The notes: a model not told the origin generated them from the letters alone. A DNA stretch of 64,000 nt from Leisingera sp. ANG-Vp (GCF_000813725.1 NZ_JWLD01000002.1:62001-126000), one strand, 5' to 3'; positions 49,041-57,739 are shown, counted from the stretch's first letter. Translations and numbers: made by a program.

Positions 49041-49436
49041 TCATTGCAGAGGTGCCAGTTCGCGCAGTGCTCTAGCCATATCGAGATAGCCGACATAGCC
49101 GTACTCCGCGTGCATGTTCTCGTACCAGACCGCCCAAGGCTCGCGGCGTTCTTCCTGGAAAACGTCGAACCATGACCCCTTGCGAATACTCACTTGGCCG
49201 TCGGGTAGCCTTTCAACTTTAATGGCGTTCCTGCTTAAAGCTCGCTCCAGATTGGGGTTTTCGTTGCCCAATAACCCAGAACGAATAGGGGGTGAACATA
49301 GAAAGTTGAGAAGCGTGTGGAGAGCCGTTTGCTCAATAGTTTTTGGAATGGGGCATGTGTTTGGTTTTAGGTGCCGGCGTGCCCCGGAATCGAACCGGTG
49401 CCCATGGATTTGCAGGCCATTGTGTTTGAGGAGCAC
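49041..49436 (-). CDS. Doubtful hypothetical protein
   Basis: 131-codon frame. The last 66 residues (RNAIKVERLPDGQVSIRKG ... AEYGYVGYLDMARALRELAPLQ) look protein-like, but the first third overlaps a T-arm-like segment and has no ribosome binding site. Perhaps the end of a gene truncated by island rearrangement. No family recognised. Confidence 0.3.
   Translation of the reverse strand: MLLKHNGLQIHGHRFDSGARRHLKPNTCPIPKTIEQTALHTLLNFLCSPPIRSGLLGNENPNLERALSRNAIKVERLPDGQVSIRKGSWFDVFQEERREPWAVWYENMHAEYGYVGYLDMARALRELAPLQ
49362..49393 (-). other. T-arm-like segment, possible tRNA remnant
   Basis: On the minus strand CACCGGTTCGATTCCGGG has the look of a tRNA T arm with TTCGATT loop, followed by GCACGCCGGCACC. 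No D or anticodon arm fits. It lies about 110 bases inside the right attachment site and may be a relic of an older integration event. Confidence 0.3.
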
Positions 49437-49499
49437 TTGTATCAGTTGCGCGTAACAGAAATCTGTCAGAATGGTCGTTCGCTAAGTGATTGATTTTTA

Positions 49500-49549
49500 T
49501 GGCGCACCCATGAGGATTCGAACCTCAGACCTCTGCCTTCGGAGGGCAG
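49500..49549 (-). repeat. Right attachment site (within tRNA-Arg)
   Basis: The 50-bp copy at the right end of the island, coincident with the 3' part of the intact tRNA-Arg gene. It differs from the left copy by one base (49529). The element restores the tRNA 3' end on integration. Confidence 0.88.
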
Positions 49550-49576
49550 CGCTCTATCCAGCTGAGCTATGGGTGC
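49500..49576 (-). tRNA. tRNA-Arg (anticodon CCG)
   Basis: A full cloverleaf on the minus strand: acceptor GCACCCA/TGGGTGC, D arm AGCTCAGCTGGATAGAGC, anticodon stem-loop CTGCC-CTCCGAA-GGCAG with CCG anticodon, T arm GAGGTTCGAATCCTC, discriminator G and an encoded CCA. It decodes CGG codons. It is the integration site of the island to its left. Confidence 0.96.
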
Positions 49577-49692
49577 GTCGTTAGCCGGGGTATACCCGCG
49601 CTTTGCTACCTCTGCAACGGGAAAAACCGCCTGTTTCCAAATTCATGACATGGGCCGGAACCATCCGCCCGGAAGTCTCTGCCTTAAAATGC

Positions 49693-49720
49693 AAAAGCCT
49701 GCAGCGGAACCTGCAGGCTT
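49693..49720 (-). terminator. Terminator of the DUF882 gene
   Basis: Stem AAGCCTGCAG/CTGCAGGCTT with a 6-base loop; on the minus strand it is followed by TTTTGCATTTT, 25 bases after the stop. Confidence 0.8.
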
Positions 49721-49744
49721 GCATTCTTGCAAAATGTCTCTGGC

Positions 49745-50320
49745 TTAGCCGCGCCAGCTACGGACAACGCCGCAATCCATATGCACAAAGTTGGAGCGGT
49801 AGTATTTGCCGACACCACCGGCACGGCAGGCCTCTGCGGCCTTGGCCATCTGCGAAACCGAACGGGACGACAGCCGCAGATCGGCGGCCTGGCCGCGCAT
49901 ATGGAGGGAGTTCTTCGCCACCCCGCGCGAGCGGTTGCGCAGCATTGCGTTGGTCTGGGGGCTGCGGTAGCCGGACAGCAGCATGTAGGGTTCGTTCACG
50001 TCCAGCAGGTTGTGGGAGGCCGCCATGATATCAATGGTGCGCAGGTCCATGTCTTTGACCTGATCAGTGCGCCAGTCCCGCATGAAGTGGTTTACTTCCC
50101 GGACAGCGTCTTTGATGTACTGGCCGTCGATCCAATAGACCATATCCAAACGCTCGCCGGTGCGGCCCGAGTACATGCGGATGCGCCGGATGTCGCCGCC
50201 GCCGCGCAAGAAACCTGCTGCATTGGAGAAGGTCGGTGCCGCTGCCACTGCGGTTGCAGCAAATACACCCAAAAGAGAACGCCGGGAGATCCCCGTGCCC
50301 GCGGTTTCTGCCATTTTCAC
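49745..50320 (-). CDS. DUF882/YcbK-like peptidase of the M15 fold, Tat substrate
   Basis: 191 residues. The N terminus has a twin-arginine signal SRRSLLGVFAATAVAAAP, so the protein is exported folded. The body matches DUF882 (YcbK): the LDMVYWIDGQYI region, SGYRSPQTNAMLR and KNSLHMRGQAADLRL, whose His and Asp plus the later FVHMDCG are the M15-type zinc ligands expected for a D,D- or L,D-carboxypeptidase. It is divergent from a YcbB L,D-transpeptidase gene, a pairing that fits a common role in peptidoglycan cross-link metabolism. Confidence 0.88.
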   Translation of the reverse strand: MKMAETAGTGISRRSLLGVFAATAVAAAPTFSNAAGFLRGGGDIRRIRMYSGRTGERLDMVYWIDGQYIKDAVREVNHFMRDWRTDQVKDMDLRTIDIMAASHNLLDVNEPYMLLSGYRSPQTNAMLRNRSRGVAKNSLHMRGQAADLRLSSRSVSQMAKAAEACRAGGVGKYYRSNFVHMDCGVVRSWRG

Positions 50321-50664
50321 TGCGCCGTCCCGTACGCTTTATTTCGTCCTGCCTAGTTGCCCGATGTTACAGGCCCGCTAACTTCTTAGTTAACGTGCGG
50401 CTTGTATGGCACACCCTGAATCGTGTTCCAACAATTCTTTGCCGCGGCAGTATGGATAGGACGGATTTCGGCAATTTCTTGCGCAAAAGGGGAGGCTGAT
50501 CCAACTTTTCCCCGCGACTGTTGCAGGTGAGTCTCATAGACGCGGCGCTGGTGCATCAATGTTAACATTTCGCGATTGTGAATGGACAACGAAGGCTGGC
50601 ATTTACCAGAATTTCAGATAGGCACTGCCAGAATTGACTAAATGCGGCTCGAGGACCGGAGATT
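50321..50664. other. Divergent promoter region
   Basis: 344 bases between the DUF882 and L,D-transpeptidase starts. It should hold both promoters; I cannot assign boxes with confidence. No gene-like frame. Confidence 0.35.
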
Positions 50665-52293
50665 ATGATGCGCGCTTCCGCTGGAAAGATTTTGCCGGGG
50701 TTCAAAGCCGGGCTGTTTGCCCTGGCATTGGGCGGCTTGATGGCAGGGGCAGCATACAGCCCGGCGCAGGCTGAAGTGTCGGCGGCTTTCCGCCAGGCTG
50801 TGGCAGAGGCAGCATCTTCCAGCGATGCAGTTGCCCGCTTTTACCGTGAAAACGGGTATCAGGCGATCTGGACCGGAACGGATGAGGCCTCGCGCCAGCG
50901 CCGCAGTGCTCTGCTGGCGGCACTTGGGGAAACCAGCGCGCACGGGCTGCCGGACCGCTCAGCCCAGGTCAGCGCGTTGATGCAGCAGATGCGCGATGCC
51001 CGAACGACCCGGGATATCGGCAACGTCGAGGCGGCGCTGAGCCAGGCCTTGGTGGACTACGCCACCGATTTGCAAACCGGCCTGCTGGTTCCGTCGCGGA
51101 TCGACGATGGCATGGTGCGCAAGAAACATACTGTGGACGGTGCCAGCTTCTTGAACGGTATCCGTGACGGTCAGCCTTTTGCCTACATGCGCAGCCTGGT
51201 GCCTGCTTCGCCGCAATACCGGGGCCTGCTGCGCGAAAAGCTTCGGCTGGAACAGATCCTGGCCGCTGGCGGCTGGGGGCCTGTGGTCAAGGCCAAGAAG
51301 CTGGAGCCAGGCGACCAGGGGCCTGCTGTCATCGCCTTGCGCAACCGTTTGATGACGATGGGCTACCTTCCGCGCAGCGCCGCGCGCAGCTATGATGCCG
51401 CCCTCGAAAAGGCCGTGCAAAGCTTCCAGTCCGACCATGGTTTGGAAACTGACGGCGTGGCCGGAGCAGGCACCATTTCCGAAGTCAACAAGCCCGTCTC
51501 CGAACGGTTGAAATCGATCATCATCGCCATGGAGCGGGAGCGCTGGCTGACGCCGGACCGGGGCGAGCGTCATGTCCTGGTCAACCAGACCGACTTTACC
51601 GCCAAGATTGTCGATAATGGCGACGTTACCTTTGAAACCCGCTCGGTGATCGGCAAGAACACCCATGACCGCCGCAGCCCGGAATTCTCCGACGAAATGG
51701 AGCATATGGTGATCAATCCGAGCTGGTATGTGCCGCGCTCGATCATCACTAAGGAATACCTGCCGCAGCTGCAGAACAATCCCGGCGCCGTCGGCCACAT
51801 TCAGATCACCGACCGCCGCGGCCGTGTTGTCGACCGCAGCACCGCGGATTTCACCCAGTACACCGCGCGGAACTTCCCCTATTCCATGCGCCAGCCGCCG
51901 AGCAGCCGCAACGCACTGGGGCTGGTCAAGTTCATGTTCCCGAACAAGTACAACATCTACCTGCATGACACCCCGCAGAAGAGCCTTTTTGCCCGGGAAG
52001 TCCGTGCATTCTCGCATGGCTGCATCCGCCTGGCCCAGCCGTTCGAATTCGCCTATGCGCTGCTGGCCAAGCAGACCGAAAACCCCAAGGATTTCTTTCA
52101 CCGCATCCTGAATTCCGGCAAGGAAACCAAGGTCGAGCTTGAGACCAAAGTGCCAGTGCATATCATTTACCGGACTGCAGTTGTCTCCGGAAAAGGCCGC
52201 GCGGAGTTCCGCCGCGATGTCTATGGCCGCGACGCCAAGGTCTGGGCCGCGCTGGAGCGGGCAGGGGTGGTGCTGCCCAGCGTTCAGGGGTAA
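50665..52293 (+). CDS. YcbB/LdtD-type L,D-transpeptidase
   Basis: 542 residues with a signal segment (FKAGLFALALGGLMAGAAY). Domains: the scaffold segment (FYRENGYQAIWTG), a peptidoglycan-binding domain (about 210-275: GDQGPAVIALRNRLMTMGYL, VQSFQSDHGLETDGVAGAGT) and a YkuD catalytic domain with the nucleophile Cys near 453 in FSHGCIRLAQP. It makes 3-3 cross-links in the periplasm. GGAG at 50658-50661 would suit the second ATG (50668) a little better than the first. Confidence 0.92.
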   Translation: MMRASAGKILPGFKAGLFALALGGLMAGAAYSPAQAEVSAAFRQAVAEAASSSDAVARFYRENGYQAIWTGTDEASRQRRSALLAALGETSAHGLPDRSAQVSALMQQMRDARTTRDIGNVEAALSQALVDYATDLQTGLLVPSRIDDGMVRKKHTVDGASFLNGIRDGQPFAYMRSLVPASPQYRGLLREKLRLEQILAAGGWGPVVKAKKLEPGDQGPAVIALRNRLMTMGYLPRSAARSYDAALEKAVQSFQSDHGLETDGVAGAGTISEVNKPVSERLKSIIIAMERERWLTPDRGERHVLVNQTDFTAKIVDNGDVTFETRSVIGKNTHDRRSPEFSDEMEHMVINPSWYVPRSIITKEYLPQLQNNPGAVGHIQITDRRGRVVDRSTADFTQYTARNFPYSMRQPPSSRNALGLVKFMFPNKYNIYLHDTPQKSLFAREVRAFSHGCIRLAQPFEFAYALLAKQTENPKDFFHRILNSGKETKVELETKVPVHIIYRTAVVSGKGRAEFRRDVYGRDAKVWAALERAGVVLPSVQG

Positions 52294-52332
52294 ATATCAG
52301 GCCCATACAGGATAATTCTGAAAGGGCCTGCC

Positions 52333-53406
52333 ATGTTCACTATCCGCCAGATCGCCGAGTCCCTGGGTGCAGAAGCCCAGGGCGACCTGGACCTGCAGAT
52401 CGCAGGCGCGGCCGAGCCGCAGGATGCTGGTGCCAGCCAGATCGCCATGGCAATGGCGCCCAAATATGCCGAGGGTTTGCAGGCGGGCCAGGCGCAGGCG
52501 GCAATCCTTTGGGAAGGCGCTGACTGGCAGTCTTTCGGCCTGAAAGCCGCTATTTTCACGCCGCGCCCGCGGATGACAATGTCCGGCGTCACGGCCATTT
52601 TGGACCCCGGCCAGGGATTTGCCGCTGGTATCCATCCCTCTGCCGTTGTCGATGCCTCCGCAGAATTGGGAGAGGGCGTCTCCGTTGGGCCGCTGGCTGT
52701 CATCTCAGCAGGTGCAAAGATCGGCGCGCGTTCGGTCATCGGCCCGCATTGCTACATTGGTGCGGATGCGGTGATTGGCGAGGATGCGCAATTGCGTGAA
52801 ATGGTTTCGATTGGAGCCAGGGCCAGCATTGGCGACCGTTTCCGAGCCCAGCCAGGTGCCCGGGTGGGCGGAGATGGATTCTCCTATGTGACCCCTGAGG
52901 TCTCCGGTGCCGAAAACGCCCGCAAGACCATGGGCGACCAAGGTGAAGCCAAGGCGCAGTCCTGGGTGCGAATCCACTCTCTGGGCGCAGTAACCATCGG
53001 TGATGATGTCGAGCTTGGCTCCAATTGCACCATCGACAACGGCACGATCCGCAACACGGTAATCGGCAATGGCACCAAGCTCGACAACCTCGTGCATGTT
53101 GGCCACAACACCAAGGTCGGCGACGATTGCCTGCTGTGCGGACAGACCGGTGTCTCCGGCTCGGTCGATATCGGCAACAATGTGGTTCTGGGCGGCCAGT
53201 GCGGTGTGGTCGACAATATTTTCATTGGCGATGGCGTCATTGCCGGAGGCGGAACCAAAATCCTGTCCAATGTGCCGGCGGGACGCGTGATCATGGGCTA
53301 TCCGGGCGTCAAGATGGAAACCCACACCGAGATGTACAAGGCACAGCGCCGCCTGCCGCGATTGATGCGTGACATCGAATTGTTAAAAAAGGCTGTTTTC
53401 AAGTAG
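52333..53406 (+). CDS. lpxD: UDP-3-O-acylglucosamine N-acyltransferase LpxD
   Basis: 357 residues. An N-terminal uridine-binding domain (about 1-100) precedes a left-handed beta-helix of hexapeptide repeats (about 105-330: [56 protein letters not shown]), with the catalytic His in HVGHN. A C-terminal helix ends the protein. It adds the second 3-hydroxyacyl chain of lipid A using acyl-ACP. It is followed after 49 bases by an acyl carrier protein gene and a ketosynthase gene. Confidence 0.9.
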   Translation: MFTIRQIAESLGAEAQGDLDLQIAGAAEPQDAGASQIAMAMAPKYAEGLQAGQAQAAILWEGADWQSFGLKAAIFTPRPRMTMSGVTAILDPGQGFAAGIHPSAVVDASAELGEGVSVGPLAVISAGAKIGARSVIGPHCYIGADAVIGEDAQLREMVSIGARASIGDRFRAQPGARVGGDGFSYVTPEVSGAENARKTMGDQGEAKAQSWVRIHSLGAVTIGDDVELGSNCTIDNGTIRNTVIGNGTKLDNLVHVGHNTKVGDDCLLCGQTGVSGSVDIGNNVVLGGQCGVVDNIFIGDGVIAGGGTKILSNVPAGRVIMGYPGVKMETHTEMYKAQRRLPRLMRDIELLKKAVFK

Positions 53407-53455
53407 CGGCGTAATTACTACATCTGCCTCAGCCTAAAGATCGGGGGTCCCTACT

Positions 53456-53713
53456 ATGAGCACGCAGGACAAGGTCATCGCAATCATTGCCGAACAGGCG
53501 GTTCTGGAGCCATCGGATGTGACCCTCGACAGCACATTGGAAGATCTGGGCATCGACAGCCTTGGTCTGGTGGAAAGCATCTTTGCCATCGAAGAGGAGT
53601 TCGACATCTCGATTCCCTTCAACGCCAATGAGCCCGAGCAGAGCGACTTCGACATCTCCAATGTTGCTGCGATCATTTCCGGCATCGACAAGCTGGTTTC
53701 GGAAAAAGCGTAA
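53456..53713 (+). CDS. Acyl carrier protein
   Basis: 85-residue acidic four-helix protein with the phosphopantetheine Ser35 in GIDSLGLVES and helix 3 IEEEFDISIPFN. It is longer and differs in sequence from housekeeping AcpP (which has DSLDTVEL), so it is a specialised ACP. Placed between lpxD and a FabF-like ketosynthase, it probably carries a special acyl chain for lipid A or an envelope lipid. Confidence 0.88.
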   Translation: MSTQDKVIAIIAEQAVLEPSDVTLDSTLEDLGIDSLGLVESIFAIEEEFDISIPFNANEPEQSDFDISNVAAIISGIDKLVSEKA

Positions 53714-53719
53714 GCACCC

Positions 53720-54928
53720 ATGAAACGAGTCGTTATCACCGGGGCAGGGACCATTAATGCCCTGGGCCATTCTGTGCCCGCCACATTGGAGGCCATGCGC
53801 GAGGGCCGCTGTGGCATCGGCGAGCTGGATTTCCGCGATGTGGACCGGCTGGCGATCAGGATAGGCGGCCAGGTCCGCGGGTTTGAGGCCGAAGGCCGTT
53901 TCAACCGCCAGCAGATGAGCCTTTATGATCGCTTCACGCAGTTTACGCTGACTGCAGCCAAGGAGGCGATTGAGCAGTCCGGGCTGGAATTCCACGGTGA
54001 ACTGTCGGCCAAGGCGGGTGTGGTGCTGGGCAATTCCGGCGGCGGCATGCAGACGCTGGATGAGAATTACCGCAGCGTCTATGAAGACGGTAAAAACCGG
54101 GTGCACCCCTTTGTCGTACCCAAGCTGATGAACAATGCAGCGGCTGGCCATGTGTCGATGCAGTTCAACCTCAAAGGCCCGAGTTTCACAGTATCAACGG
54201 CTTGTGCATCGTCCAACCACGCGATGTCGCAGGCATTTCAGATGGTGCGTTCGGGGATGAGCCCGGTGATGATCACCGGCGGCTCGGAGTCCATGCTGTG
54301 TTTCGGCGGCGTCAAGGCTTGGGAAGGCCTGCGGGTTATGTCCAAAGACGCCTGCCGTCCCTTCAGCGCCAACCGCAACGGTATGGTGCAGGGCGAAGGC
54401 GCCGGCATCTTTGTGTTTGAAGAATATGAGCACGCCAAGGCGCGCGGTGCAGAAATTCTCTGTGAAGTCATCGGCTTTGCCATGTCATCTGATGCGGCGG
54501 ATATCGTGATGCCCAGTAAGCAGGGCGCTGCACGGGCCATTTCGGGGGCTTTGCAGGATGCCCGCATTGACGCGTCCGAGGTGGGCTATATCAACGCCCA
54601 TGGTACCGGAACTGCTGCCAACGATAAAACGGAATGCGCTGCTGTCGCTGATGTTTTCGGCCCGCAGGCTGACAAGCTGATGATCTCGTCGACCAAATCC
54701 ATGCACGGCCACCTGATTGGCGGAACTGGCGCGGTGGAGCTTCTGGCCTGCATCATGGCGCTGCGCGACGGGGTGATTGCCCCGACCATCGGTTATGAAG
54801 AAGCCGATCCTGAATGCGCGCTGGATGTGGTGCCGAACGAAGCGCGTGCGGCCAAGGTTAATGTCGTGCTGTCAAACGCGTTTGCCTTTGGCGGTCTGAA
54901 TGCCGTTCTGGCCTTGCGGAAAATCTAA
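53720..54928 (+). CDS. Beta-ketoacyl-ACP synthase (FabF-like)
   Basis: 402-residue thiolase-fold condensing enzyme with the Cys-His-His triad: VSTACASSNHAM (Cys near 163), NAHGTGTAANDKTE (His near 293) and KSMHGHLIGGTGAVE (His near 328). It begins MKRVVITGAGTINALGH. It differs from primary FabF and is coupled with the special ACP six bases upstream. Likely elongates a dedicated acyl chain; the product is unknown. Confidence 0.88.
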   Translation: MKRVVITGAGTINALGHSVPATLEAMREGRCGIGELDFRDVDRLAIRIGGQVRGFEAEGRFNRQQMSLYDRFTQFTLTAAKEAIEQSGLEFHGELSAKAGVVLGNSGGGMQTLDENYRSVYEDGKNRVHPFVVPKLMNNAAAGHVSMQFNLKGPSFTVSTACASSNHAMSQAFQMVRSGMSPVMITGGSESMLCFGGVKAWEGLRVMSKDACRPFSANRNGMVQGEGAGIFVFEEYEHAKARGAEILCEVIGFAMSSDAADIVMPSKQGAARAISGALQDARIDASEVGYINAHGTGTAANDKTECAAVADVFGPQADKLMISSTKSMHGHLIGGTGAVELLACIMALRDGVIAPTIGYEEADPECALDVVPNEARAAKVNVVLSNAFAFGGLNAVLALRKI

Positions 54929-54942
54929 TCCTGCAACAGAAA

Positions 54943-54975
54943 ACGCCGCGGTCCCAAGGGCCGCGGCGTCTCTTA
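54943..54975. terminator. Bidirectional terminator between ketosynthase and IalB-like genes
   Basis: ACGCCGCGG/CCGCGGCGT stem with a 9-base loop, TCTCTT on the right and AAA on the left; serves both converging genes. Confidence 0.8.
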
Positions 54976-54994
54976 TTCAGGCTGATGGTTCAGC

Positions 54995-55636
54995 TTACTG
55001 CTGGACTACATCCACCACGTCATAGCCCGCGGTGAAACCGTTCAGCGACAACTTCATTTGCACAACCTGTTCCGGTGCCGGGGCGGGGCGCAGCGACAGC
55101 ACTGCCTCGTTGCCCTTCTTGAAGGCATCGATATCGCCCTGGGTCAGGCCGATTTGCGCCACACAGCCCAGCTGGTTGCAGAAGGAATAGTTGTACCGCT
55201 TGGCCGGAGCGCCGTCGACGGAGATGGTCAGCGCGGCCGGCAGCAGGGTCTCCAGCGGCACGATCACGGTTGCGCCAGCAACTGCCTGCCCGCCTTGCTG
55301 CTCGATCCGGAACATTGAAACTTCGGCAATCGGATTGCCTTGGGGACCCGCCAGAACCTGCAGCAGCGAGCAGGGGTCGGTTTCATTTTCAGTCTTGATG
55401 CAGGCGAGTTCCCAGTCACCGTGCTTTTCCTTGGAATAGCGCTCGCCCAGCTGAGGGCCGTCATTGACAGGTTCACCCAGGTCCAAAAGCTGGTCTGCAG
55501 TCGATCCTGTCTGCTCTGCCTGCCCGGTTGTTTCCGTCCCGCCGGTATCCGCTTCTTCAGCGGTTTCCTGCGCAGCCAGCGGCGCGGTCACCGCAAGCAA
55601 TGCGGCAAGCGTAATCGGTGTCAGGGATTTCAACAT
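54995..55636 (-). CDS. IalB (invasion-associated locus B) family protein
   Basis: 213 residues with a signal peptide (LTPITLAALLAVTAPLAAQ). A low-complexity Glu/Thr/Gln/Gly stretch (about 22-50) and then the IalB domain follow: HGDWELACIKTENETDPCSLLQVL, EVSMFRIEQQGG, VIVPLETLLPAALTISVDG and YNYSFCNQLGCVAQIGL, with paired cysteines expected to form disulfides. Periplasmic; biochemical function unproven despite the name. Confidence 0.88.
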   Translation of the reverse strand: MLKSLTPITLAALLAVTAPLAAQETAEEADTGGTETTGQAEQTGSTADQLLDLGEPVNDGPQLGERYSKEKHGDWELACIKTENETDPCSLLQVLAGPQGNPIAEVSMFRIEQQGGQAVAGATVIVPLETLLPAALTISVDGAPAKRYNYSFCNQLGCVAQIGLTQGDIDAFKKGNEAVLSLRPAPAPEQVVQMKLSLNGFTAGYDVVDVVQQ

Positions 55637-56118
55637 GAATGCCTCGTGTTTCTAAAGACGCTGCCATCGCATGTAACACGCTGCCCAGGCAGTGTCAGGT
55701 CAATAACAAATGATCGGCGGGGAAATCCGCGCACATCTCTTCAAATCCGGTAACTGCAGCGCCAACAACAAAAAAGGGAACCCGATGGCCCCCTTTTTCG
55801 TGTTTGCGTCTCCCCGTCGGACTGGCCGACTTAGTTATTGCGTAGGACGTTACGAAAGGGCTGGCCTTCGGTCAACATGCAAGTTCAAAAAAAATCAATT
55901 CGGCTCGGATTTGAAGGAAATGCCCGCCGGCGCTCCGGCTGCGTGCGTCTTGGGGGGCTGCTGCAAAAAAGAAGGCCGTGCACAAGGCACGGCCAGTCTG
56001 ACAGGGAGGAAATGTCCGCCGCGGCAACCGCATTTGCTGTGGCGGGCATGTTTGACTATCGCACTCAAAAGTTAACGTTGTATTGTTATCCACAGGTAAA
56101 AACAGGCGGGGGCAAGGC
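55637..56118. other. Intergenic region before the HerA-like gene
   Basis: Holds a weak AAAAAGGG/CCCTTTTT hairpin at 55771-55798 and a strong hairpin GGCCGTG(C)/(G)CACGGCC at 55974-55994 with an A-run to its left (a terminator if a minus-strand RNA exists). A 36-codon frame at 56012-56122 has AGGGAGG two bases before its ATG and its stop overlaps the next start. No firm gene. Confidence 0.4.
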
Positions 56119-57663
56119 ATGACGGACAGTATTTTTCTTGGCGGCGGCGGCGAAGGGTATGGCGAGCCCCAGGGGCTGAAACTCAAGTACGCCAACCGGC
56201 ACGGGCTGATTGCCGGTGCGACGGGAACGGGTAAGACGGTCACATTGCAAATCCTGGCCGAAGGATTTTCAAACGCAGGCGTGCCGGTCATTCTGGCGGA
56301 CGTTAAGGGAGATCTCTCCGGACTGGCCAGATCCGGTTCTGCCAGCCACAAGCTGCACGGCGCGTTCACTGCCCGTGCAGAAAAGATCGGATTTGCAGAC
56401 TACGGCTATCAGGCCTTCCCGGTCACGTTCTGGGATCTGTATGGGGAGCAGGGCCATCCCGTCCGCACCACGGTTGCCGAAATGGGACCTTTGCTGCTCT
56501 CGCGCTTGCTGGAGCTGAGCGAGGCACAGGAGGGCATCCTGAACATTGCCTTCCGGCTAGCAGATGAAGAAGCTTTGCCCTTGCTGGATTTGAAGGATCT
56601 GCAGGCGCTGCTGGTCTGGATCGGGGAGAACCGCGGGAAACTGTCCCTGCGCTATGGAAATGTCTCTCCAGCGTCCATCGGCGCGATCCAGCGCCGCCTG
56701 CTGGTGCTGGAAAACCAGGGCGGCGCCGGCCTGTTTGGCGAGCCGGCACTGGAACTGGCGGATCTGATGCGGTGCGACGCGACCGGCCGCGGCATGATCA
56801 ATGTCCTGGCGGCTGACAAGCTGATGGCCGCGCCGGGTCTTTACTCAACTTTCCTCCTGTGGTTGCTCAGCGAATTATTCGAGGAGCTGCCTGAGGTCGG
56901 AGACCCGGATAAACCCCGGCTTGTGTTCTTTTTCGACGAGGCGCATTTGCTGTTTGATGATGCTCCCAAAGCCCTGATTGACAAGGTGGAACAAGTTGCG
57001 CGGCTGATCCGGTCCAAAGGTGTCGGCATCTACTTCATTACCCAGAATCCTGCCGACGTTCCCGAAGACATTCTGGGCCAGCTCGGCAACCGCGTGCAGC
57101 ATGCGCTGCGGGCCTTTACTGCCAAGGACCGCAAAAACCTGAAACTGGCCGCGGAAACCTACCGCGAAAACCCGCGGTTCCCGACGGAAGATGCGATCCG
57201 TGAAGTTGGCGTCGGGGAAGCGGTGACCTCAATGCTGCAAAAGAAGGGCGTCCCGGGTGTGGTTGAGCGCACGCTGATCCGCCCGCCCAGTTCACAGTTG
57301 GGGCCGATCACAGCGGCGGAACGGGCAGCTTTGCTAAAGACCTCTGATCTGGCTGACAAGTACACTGAGGCCTTGGACCGCCGCTCGGCATATGAAATCC
57401 TTAGCCAGAGGTCGCAGGCGGCTGCTCAAGAGGCGGAAGTCTCCGAAGCCGCCGCGGAAGACGCGCCGCAGCCGATGGCACGGGAGTTTAACGCAGCACG
57501 GCGCTACTCGGGTGCGCGTGTCAGCCGGTCCTCCTCCAAGGCTTACCGCAAGCGGGACACGTTCGCCTCGGCGATGTCGCAAGCGGTCATCAAGGAGCTG
57601 AAGGGCACCACCGGCCGCCGCATTGTCCGGGGCATACTTGGCAGTTTCTTCAAGGGGCGCTGA
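56119..57663 (+). CDS. HerA-like DUF853 helicase/ATPase
   Basis: 514 residues of the DUF853 (YjgR) family. Walker A GATGTGKTVTL near residue 37, LADVKGDLSGL, Walker B LVFFFDEAHLLF near 275, and YFITQNPADVPEDILGQLGNRVQHALRAFT are all typical. Function is unknown; predicted hexameric DNA or RNA translocase. The C-terminal 80 residues are Ala/Arg-rich. The start at 56119 follows GGGGGCAAGG; the longer open frame adds 12 residues. Confidence 0.9.
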   Translation: MTDSIFLGGGGEGYGEPQGLKLKYANRHGLIAGATGTGKTVTLQILAEGFSNAGVPVILADVKGDLSGLARSGSASHKLHGAFTARAEKIGFADYGYQAFPVTFWDLYGEQGHPVRTTVAEMGPLLLSRLLELSEAQEGILNIAFRLADEEALPLLDLKDLQALLVWIGENRGKLSLRYGNVSPASIGAIQRRLLVLENQGGAGLFGEPALELADLMRCDATGRGMINVLAADKLMAAPGLYSTFLLWLLSELFEELPEVGDPDKPRLVFFFDEAHLLFDDAPKALIDKVEQVARLIRSKGVGIYFITQNPADVPEDILGQLGNRVQHALRAFTAKDRKNLKLAAETYRENPRFPTEDAIREVGVGEAVTSMLQKKGVPGVVERTLIRPPSSQLGPITAAERAALLKTSDLADKYTEALDRRSAYEILSQRSQAAAQEAEVSEAAAEDAPQPMAREFNAARRYSGARVSRSSSKAYRKRDTFASAMSQAVIKELKGTTGRRIVRGILGSFFKGR

Positions 57664-57701
57664 ACCAGTTTTGGGCTTGGCCTGGGGGCAAGCCGGGAAA
57701 G

Positions 57702-57739
57702 AAAACGCCGCCCGCGGAGGACCGGGGCGGCGTTTTTTT
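57702..57739. terminator. Bidirectional terminator between the HerA-like gene and livM
   Basis: AAAACGCCGCCC/GGGCGGCGTTTT stem with an 11-base loop and seven T on the right; serves both converging units. Confidence 0.88.

Larger units (their letters stand above)
48968..49499. other. Right end of the island
   Basis: Mostly without a supported gene. It contains a doubtful minus-strand frame (49041-49436), a T-arm-like segment near 49362-49393, and a CGCGTAACAGAAA near 49449 that resembles a sequence at the left end. Confidence 0.35.
27136..49549. mobile_element. Genomic island integrated at tRNA-Arg(CCG)
   Basis: A 22,364-bp segment is bounded by 50-bp direct repeats that match 49 of 50 bases. 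Both are copies of the 3' part of a tRNA-Arg gene, and the full tRNA remains at the right end. Much of the cargo differs from the flanks: an AT-richer left end, phage genes and a toxin-like operon. No tyrosine or serine recombinase gene is recognisable inside, so the element may have lost it or moved in trans. Confidence 0.85.

Noticed and set aside
55710-56075. 121-codon frame in the IalB to HerA-like interval
   Set aside because: Runs through hairpins and an A-tract; no conserved composition.
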